Part shown: one piece after another, positions 23,934 to 28,064 of the stretch
Position numbering within the stretch: the stretch's first letter is position 1
Layout of the letters: every line of letters begins with the position of its first letter
Assembly (NCBI GenBank): GCA_000435715.1
Contig: FR882584.1
Coordinates: forward strand, 1 to 28,064
Reading direction: 5' to 3'
DNA length: 28,064 bases
Origin: Firmicutes bacterium CAG:145
Lineage (GTDB): Bacteria > Bacillota > Clostridia > Peptostreptococcales > Anaerovoracaceae
Made by a program: the position numbers and the translations under genes
Notes under the pieces: generated by a model
The model's input: the letters and a program-made list of their open reading frames with translations, nothing else
Database searches by the model: none
What the model was told of the DNA's origin: nothing

Positions 23934-23962
23934 ATTATACTTCTTAAGGGCGCCGCCTTCAA
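23934..23962 (-). promoter_or_regulatory. promoter of the TRIC channel gene
   Basis: Minus strand TTGAAG (23957-23962) and TATAAT (23934-23939) have a 17-base spacer. The start near 23927 gives a leader of about 140 nt. The whole gap from the TRIC start to purE is non-coding (23788-24179). Confidence 0.65.
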
Positions 23963-23987
23963 GGCAAAACTAAATATGGGCAGAATT

Positions 23988-24014
23988 CAGATATAATGAA
24001 TTATGTTATATCTG
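23988..24014. repeat. 9-bp inverted repeat upstream of purE
   Basis: CAGATATAA and TTATATCTG are perfectly complementary around a 9-nt centre. It lies between the two divergent promoters and is a candidate operator or cruciform element. Confidence 0.5.
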
Positions 24015-24072
24015 CTTAAAAACGAACTAAAAATAATATAGAAGAAAAAACATTCGCTAATAGACGAATAAC

Positions 24073-24098
24073 AGATAAAATACACAGAACTTTTATCT
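24073..24098. repeat. 8-bp inverted repeat just upstream of the purE promoter
   Basis: AGATAAAA and TTTTATCT around a 10-nt centre, ending 19 bases before the -35 box. Confidence 0.5.
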
Positions 24099-24117
24099 AT
24101 ATACGACGGGGTGGCGA

Positions 24118-24147
24118 TTGACAACGATTTTTCTTCCTTGTTATAAT
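24118..24147 (+). promoter_or_regulatory. sigma-A promoter of the purine operon
   Basis: TTGACA (24118-24123) and TATAAT (24142-24147) have an 18-base spacer. The start near 24154 gives a short leader of about 26 nt, which leaves no room for a riboswitch between promoter and purE. Confidence 0.85.
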
Positions 24148-24179
24148 AAAACAGGACAATAAAGATAACGGAGGATGAA

Positions 24180-24668
24180 ATGAAGAAGATCGGTATAGTA
24201 ATGGGATCTGACAGCGACCTTGGTATAGCAGAAAAGGCGGCAGAGACCCTCAAAGAACTGGGAGTACCTTTTGAGGTACACGTATACTCGGCCCACAGAA
24301 CCCCTGAACAAGCTGCCGAGTTTTCTAAGACAGCCAGAGAAAAAGGCTTCGGAGCTATCATAGCCTTCGCAGGCAAAGCAGCCCACCTGGCAGGCGCGCT
24401 GGCAGCAAATACTACCCTGCCTGTTATAGGAGTACCCGTAAAATCATCGACTTTAGACGGCATTGACGCCCTCTTGTCAACTGTACAGATGCCATCAGGA
24501 ATACCTGTAGCTACAGTTGCCATAGACGGAGCAGTCAATGCCGCGTTGCTTTCTGTACAGATGCTGGCTATAGAGGACGAAGAAGCTGCGGCAAGGCTGG
24601 CGGAAAAGAGAAAAAAGGACGCAGCGAAAGTTCTGGCGAAAGATGCGGACATCTCGGCCAGATTCTGA
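24180..24668 (+). CDS. purE: N5-carboxyaminoimidazole ribonucleotide mutase (PurE)
   Basis: A 162-residue PurE, full length for a single-domain enzyme. Motifs are GSDSD at 9-13, SAHRTP at 37-42, GKAAHLAG at 65-72 with His69, and LDGIDALLSTVQMPSGIPVAT at 92-112. Class I PurE converts N5-CAIR to CAIR in step 6 of purine synthesis and needs PurK to make N5-CAIR; no purK is in the window. If none exists elsewhere, the enzyme may use CO2 directly as class II does. GGAGG lies 5 bases before the ATG. It is the first gene of the pur operon. Confidence 0.95.
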   Translation: MKKIGIVMGSDSDLGIAEKAAETLKELGVPFEVHVYSAHRTPEQAAEFSKTAREKGFGAIIAFAGKAAHLAGALAANTTLPVIGVPVKSSTLDGIDALLSTVQMPSGIPVATVAIDGAVNAALLSVQMLAIEDEEAAARLAEKRKKDAAKVLAKDADISARF

Positions 24669-24729
24669 TGAACCGTGGTCAGAAGATTGAGTATAAAAAT
24701 GACAAACAATTATAAAAAGGAGAAATAAA

Positions 24730-25416
24730 ATGGAAAACAAATTGGTTTACACAGGAAAGACGAAGAACGTATTTGCACTTGACAACGGAAATTACCTGCT
24801 CAAGTTCAAGGATGACTGTACCGGCAAGGACGGCGTGTTCGATCCGGGCGAAAATTCGGTAGGACTTACTATCGAAGGCGTAGGCGACGTTAACTTACGC
24901 ATGTCCATATATTTCTTTGAAAAGATAAACGCAGCAGGCATAAGAACTCATTTCGTAAGCGCAGACCTGAAGGACACTACCATGGAAGTTCTTCCGGCAA
25001 AGGTTTTCGGACAGGGACTGGAAGTAATCTGCCGTCATAAGGCAGTGGGAAGCTTCTTCCGCCGCTACGGCGAATACATAGAAGAAGGCGCAGACCTTCC
25101 TGCTTACGTTGAGACAACCTTTAAAAACGACGAAAAGGGCGATCCTCTGGTAACTAAAGACGGACTGGTAGTCCTCGGAGTAATGACTGAGCAGCAGTAC
25201 GACGACATCAAGGACATGACTCAGAAGATAACTCAGATAGTGGCTGACGACCTTAAAGAAAAGGGACTGGTGCTCTACGACATCAAGTTTGAATTCGGAT
25301 ACGATAAAGACGGAAAAGTAATGCTCATAGACGAGATTGCTTCCGGCAACATGAGAGTGTACAAGGACGGGGAATACATCGACCCTATGACTCTTTCAGA
25401 ATTATTCTTCGCATAA
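24730..25416 (+). CDS. purC: phosphoribosylaminoimidazole-succinocarboxamide synthase (PurC)
   Basis: A 228-residue SAICAR synthetase, close to the usual bacterial length. It carries the N-terminal YTGKTKNVF phosphate-binding strand (7-15) and, in the C-terminal half, VLYDIKFEFGYD and LIDEIASGNMRVY. It joins CAIR and aspartate with ATP. AAAGGAG lies 7 bases before the ATG. The 61-base gap after purE has no terminator, so the two are co-transcribed. Confidence 0.96.
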   Translation: MENKLVYTGKTKNVFALDNGNYLLKFKDDCTGKDGVFDPGENSVGLTIEGVGDVNLRMSIYFFEKINAAGIRTHFVSADLKDTTMEVLPAKVFGQGLEVICRHKAVGSFFRRYGEYIEEGADLPAYVETTFKNDEKGDPLVTKDGLVVLGVMTEQQYDDIKDMTQKITQIVADDLKEKGLVLYDIKFEFGYDKDGKVMLIDEIASGNMRVYKDGEYIDPMTLSELFFA

Positions 25417-25426
25417 GGAGGAAGCC

Positions 25427-26851
25427 ATGGGCGGATTTTTCGGAGTAGCCTCTAAAGAGGACTGCATGCTTGACGTGTTCTTCGGTGTGGACTACCATTC
25501 ACACCTCGGGACCCGCAGAGGCGGTCTTGCGGCTTACGATAAAAACATAGGCCTGCAAAGGGAAATACACAATATAGAAAATTCACCTTTCAGAACAAAG
25601 TTCGAGAATATTTTCGACGAGATGAGCGGAACGTCGGCAATCGGCTGCATAAGCGATTCAGACCCTCAGCCGCTCCTGATAAGATCAAAGCTGGGTACAT
25701 ACGCCATATGCATCGTAGGACGCATAAACAACACGGAAGAACTGATAGAAAGCTATTTTGAGAAGAGCGGCGGACATTTCGACGCCATGACAGGCGGAAA
25801 AATCAACTCCACCGAGCTGGTGGCGGCCTTGATAAACCAGAGAGATACTTTCGCAGAGGGAATAAAGTTTGCACAGGAGGCCATAGACGGCTCGGCCTCC
25901 GTGCTTATCCTCAAAGACGGCGGAAACATCATAGCGGCCAGAGATAAGGTCGGAAGAATTCCCGTGCTTATAGGAAAGGGAGAGGACGGGTACTGCGCGT
26001 CCTTCGAGTCCTTCGCATATAAGAAGCTGGGATACGAAGACGAAAAAGAACTGGGCCCGGGAGAGATAGTAGAGCTTACTCCCGACTCCATGACCCAGCT
26101 TAATCCTCCGGGAGAAGAGATGAAGATATGCGCTTTCCTCTGGTCTTACTACGGATACCCGACCTCCAATTATGAAGGAGTAAACGTAGAGGTCATGCGC
26201 TATCGCAACGGCCATATAATGGCCAAGAACGATATGGAAAGCGGCAATGCTCAGGAAATAGATTACGTCTGCGGAGTGCCGGATTCGGGCACGCCTCACG
26301 CCATAGGATACGCCAACGAGACTCATATACAGTTTGCGAGACCGTTCATAAAGTATACGCCTACATGGCCGAGAAGCTTTATGCCCGGCAACCAGCGTGA
26401 ACGCAACAAAGTAGCTAAGATGAAGCAGATACCTGTTCACGAGCTGATACAGGACAAGAATCTCTTGTTCGTAGATGATTCGATAGTGAGAGGAACTCAG
26501 CTCCGCGAGACCGTGGAATTCCTCTATGAAAACGGAGCGAAGGCAGTCCACATGCGCTCTGCCTGCCCTCCTATAATGTACGGCTGCAAATATCTCAACT
26601 TCTCATCTGCAAAAAATGAGATGGAATTGATTGCAAGACGTGTTATAGTAGAGTTAGAAGGCGAGGAAGGATTGAAATACGCCGACGAGTACAGCGACTT
26701 CAGAACGGAGAGAGGCAAAGCCCTCAGAAAATCCATCTGTGAAAAATTCCAGTTCGACTCCCTCGAATTCCAGTCGCTGGAGGGAATTGCAGAAGCCATA
26801 GGAATACAGCCGTGCAAGCTCTGCACTTATTGCTGGAGCGGAAAGGAATAG
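25427..26851 (+). CDS. purF: amidophosphoribosyltransferase (PurF), lacking the N-terminal Cys nucleophile
   Basis: A 474-residue PurF. The C-terminal phosphoribosyltransferase domain is intact, with the PRPP loop LLFVDDSIVRGTQLR at about 346-360. Cys235, Cys387, Cys463 and Cys466 are placed like the [4Fe-4S] ligands of B. subtilis PurF. The glutaminase domain starts MGGFFGVAS. The conserved Cys that becomes residue 1 after Met removal is Gly here, the usual HRGQ is RRGG (30-33), and the NGN loop is RINN (99-102). This form occurs in a clade of PurF from clostridia and Bacteroidetes. It may use free ammonia or another amide donor; Cys13 is the nearest cysteine but is not at the nucleophile position. 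AGGAGG lies 5 bases before the ATG. Confidence 0.93.
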   Translation: MGGFFGVASKEDCMLDVFFGVDYHSHLGTRRGGLAAYDKNIGLQREIHNIENSPFRTKFENIFDEMSGTSAIGCISDSDPQPLLIRSKLGTYAICIVGRINNTEELIESYFEKSGGHFDAMTGGKINSTELVAALINQRDTFAEGIKFAQEAIDGSASVLILKDGGNIIAARDKVGRIPVLIGKGEDGYCASFESFAYKKLGYEDEKELGPGEIVELTPDSMTQLNPPGEEMKICAFLWSYYGYPTSNYEGVNVEVMRYRNGHIMAKNDMESGNAQEIDYVCGVPDSGTPHAIGYANETHIQFARPFIKYTPTWPRSFMPGNQRERNKVAKMKQIPVHELIQDKNLLFVDDSIVRGTQLRETVEFLYENGAKAVHMRSACPPIMYGCKYLNFSSAKNEMELIARRVIVELEGEEGLKYADEYSDFRTERGKALRKSICEKFQFDSLEFQSLEGIAEAIGIQPCKLCTYCWSGKE

Positions 26852-26856
26852 GAATC

Positions 26857-27900
26857 ATGAACGAAAAATCTAAATCAGACAGCTACGCAGCGGCAGGCGT
26901 CGATATAACTGCCGGATACAAGGCCGTTGAGCTGATGAAAAAGCATATAGCAAGGACCATGGTAGGAGGAAAGAGCGCCGACATAGGCGGATTCGGCGGA
27001 CTGTTTGAGCTGGATATTACAGACATGCCAAACCCTGTTCTCGTCAGCGGCACCGACGGCGTGGGAACCAAGCTTAAGATGGCGTTCCTGATGGACAAGC
27101 ACGACACCGTGGGAATCGACTGCGTGGCCATGTGCGTAAACGACATAATCTGCTGCGGGGCAAAGCCTCTGTTCTTCCTTGATTACATAGCGTGCGGCAA
27201 GAACTATCCGGAAAAGATAGCCGAGATAGTTTCCGGCATAGCCGAGGGCTGCGTTCAGTCCGGCTGTGAGCTGATAGGAGGAGAGACGGCGGAAATGCCG
27301 GGCTTCTACGACGAAGACGAATACGACTTGGCCGGATTTTCCGTGGGAGCGGTGGACAAGGCTAAAGTCCTCGATAAGAATACGATGAAGCCGGGCGATG
27401 TAATAATAGGACTGGCTTCCAGCGGAGTACATTCCAACGGCTTCTCCTTGGTGAGAAAGGTGTTTGACGTGGAAAAAGCAGACCTGAAAAAGCCTTTGGA
27501 AAAGCTGGGCGGAAAGTCTCTCGGAGAGGCTCTTCTTACGCCTACCAAGATATACGTGAAATCCATGCTGGCCCTCTTCAAGGAAACAGAGGTCAAGGGA
27601 GTTTCCCACATTACCGGAGGCGGCTTCTACGAAAACATACCGAGAAGCATTCCCGACGGACTGGGAGCGAAGATAGATAAGGCGTCAGTAAAGATACTGC
27701 CTATATTCGACCTAATCGCAGAAGAAGGAAACATACCTGAACACGACATGTTCAACACCTTCAATATGGGAGTAGGCATGAGCGTAGTCGTGGCTGCCGA
27801 GGACGCAGAAAAGGCTCTTAATATCCTCAGAGACGCAGGAGAAGACGCCTATGTCATAGGCGAGATAATAAAGTCCGACGAAAAGGTGGTAATATGCTAA
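26857..27900 (+). CDS. purM: phosphoribosylformylglycinamidine cyclo-ligase (PurM)
   Basis: A 347-residue AIR synthetase of normal length. It has the N-terminal SYAAAGVDITAGYKAV segment, VSGTDGVGTKLKMA at about 65-78, CVNDIICCGAKPLFFLDY, the GGETAEMPGFY motif, and the HITGGGFYENIPR strand. It closes FGAM to AIR with ATP. The ATG at 26857 follows an AGGAATAGGAA site; an upstream in-frame ATG inside purF is not used. The 5-base gap after purF and the 7-base overlap with purN indicate tight translational coupling. Confidence 0.96.
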   Translation: MNEKSKSDSYAAAGVDITAGYKAVELMKKHIARTMVGGKSADIGGFGGLFELDITDMPNPVLVSGTDGVGTKLKMAFLMDKHDTVGIDCVAMCVNDIICCGAKPLFFLDYIACGKNYPEKIAEIVSGIAEGCVQSGCELIGGETAEMPGFYDEDEYDLAGFSVGAVDKAKVLDKNTMKPGDVIIGLASSGVHSNGFSLVRKVFDVEKADLKKPLEKLGGKSLGEALLTPTKIYVKSMLALFKETEVKGVSHITGGGFYENIPRSIPDGLGAKIDKASVKILPIFDLIAEEGNIPEHDMFNTFNMGVGMSVVVAAEDAEKALNILRDAGEDAYVIGEIIKSDEKVVIC

Positions 27901-28064
27901 AGGTTAGAATCGCCGTCCTCGTTTCGGGAGGCGGCACCAACCTGCAGGCGCTCATAGACGCCCAAAAGGCGGGAATCATCAAAAGCGGCGAAATCGAGCT
28001 GGTGGTTGCCAGTAACGACAAGGCTTACGCCCTGCAAAGGGCGGCCGCGGCCGGCATAGAGGCT
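27894..28064 (+). CDS. purN: phosphoribosylglycinamide formyltransferase (PurN), partial
   Basis: The first 57 codons of PurN are present; the gene runs off the window end. The opening VRIAVLVSGGGTNLQALID is the PurN signature, with the Gly-rich SGGGTNL loop that binds the GAR phosphate, and IELVVASNDKAYALQRA follows. It transfers formyl from 10-formyl-THF to GAR. The start is the ATG overlapping the purM stop by 7 bases; the ribosome probably re-initiates from purM, with AAAAGGTGGT just upstream. Confidence 0.94.
   Translation, partial: MLKVRIAVLVSGGGTNLQALIDAQKAGIIKSGEIELVVASNDKAYALQRAAAAGIEA

Noticed and set aside
25427..26851. PurF as a pseudogene because of the missing Cys
   Set aside because: Full length with intact PRPP loop and Fe-S cysteine pattern, and tightly coupled to purM; it looks functional and merely variant.

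Overview
The window looks like a chromosomal segment of an anaerobic Bacillota, most likely class Clostridia. The reasons are strong AGGAGG-type ribosome binding sites, frequent AGA and ATA codons, short-tailed intrinsic terminators, a DinR-type LexA box, a PAS-type sigma-54 activator, TRAP transporters, and a purE-C-F-M-N cluster with a clostridial-type PurF. No insertion sequence, phage gene, tRNA, rRNA or CRISPR array was seen.

Region 1 (1-18245) is a large catabolic locus of about 18 kb. It holds a DUF169 gene, a divergent mutarotase-like gene, a cupin-aldolase pair, a PAS/AAA+/HTH sigma-54 activator, and a 13-gene unidirectional operon. The operon order is BKACE, DUF6282 hydrolase, cupin, TRAP transporter 1 (P-Q-M), amidohydrolase, UroD-like protein, UlaG-like metallo-beta-lactamase-fold protein, TRAP transporter 2 (P-Q-M), and an FMN/Fe-S/FAD oxidoreductase. 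Three -24/-12 promoters are readable. Each has a matching 18-bp dyad-like element 71-72 bp upstream, which ties all three transcription units to the resident activator. I infer an undescribed anaerobic pathway. Acids enter through two TRAP importers and are processed by ring- or amide-opening hydrolases, a reductase, C-C cleavage (BKACE plus a class II aldolase) and small cupins. The substrate cannot be read from the sequence.

Region 2 (18250-20450) is an SOS unit. A LexA box lies in the spacer of a good sigma-A promoter that drives a Y-family polymerase and an overlapping YolD-like gene. A CHAP-domain secreted or anchored hydrolase faces it.

Region 3 (20450-23800) holds a radical SAM/SPASM gene, an 80-bp tandem duplication carrying two -10 boxes in front of a two-TM protein of unknown function, and a TRIC-family channel gene.

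Region 4 (23800-28064) is the purine operon purE-purC-purF-purM-purN. purN is cut by the window end. PurF lacks the N-terminal cysteine nucleophile of its glutaminase domain.
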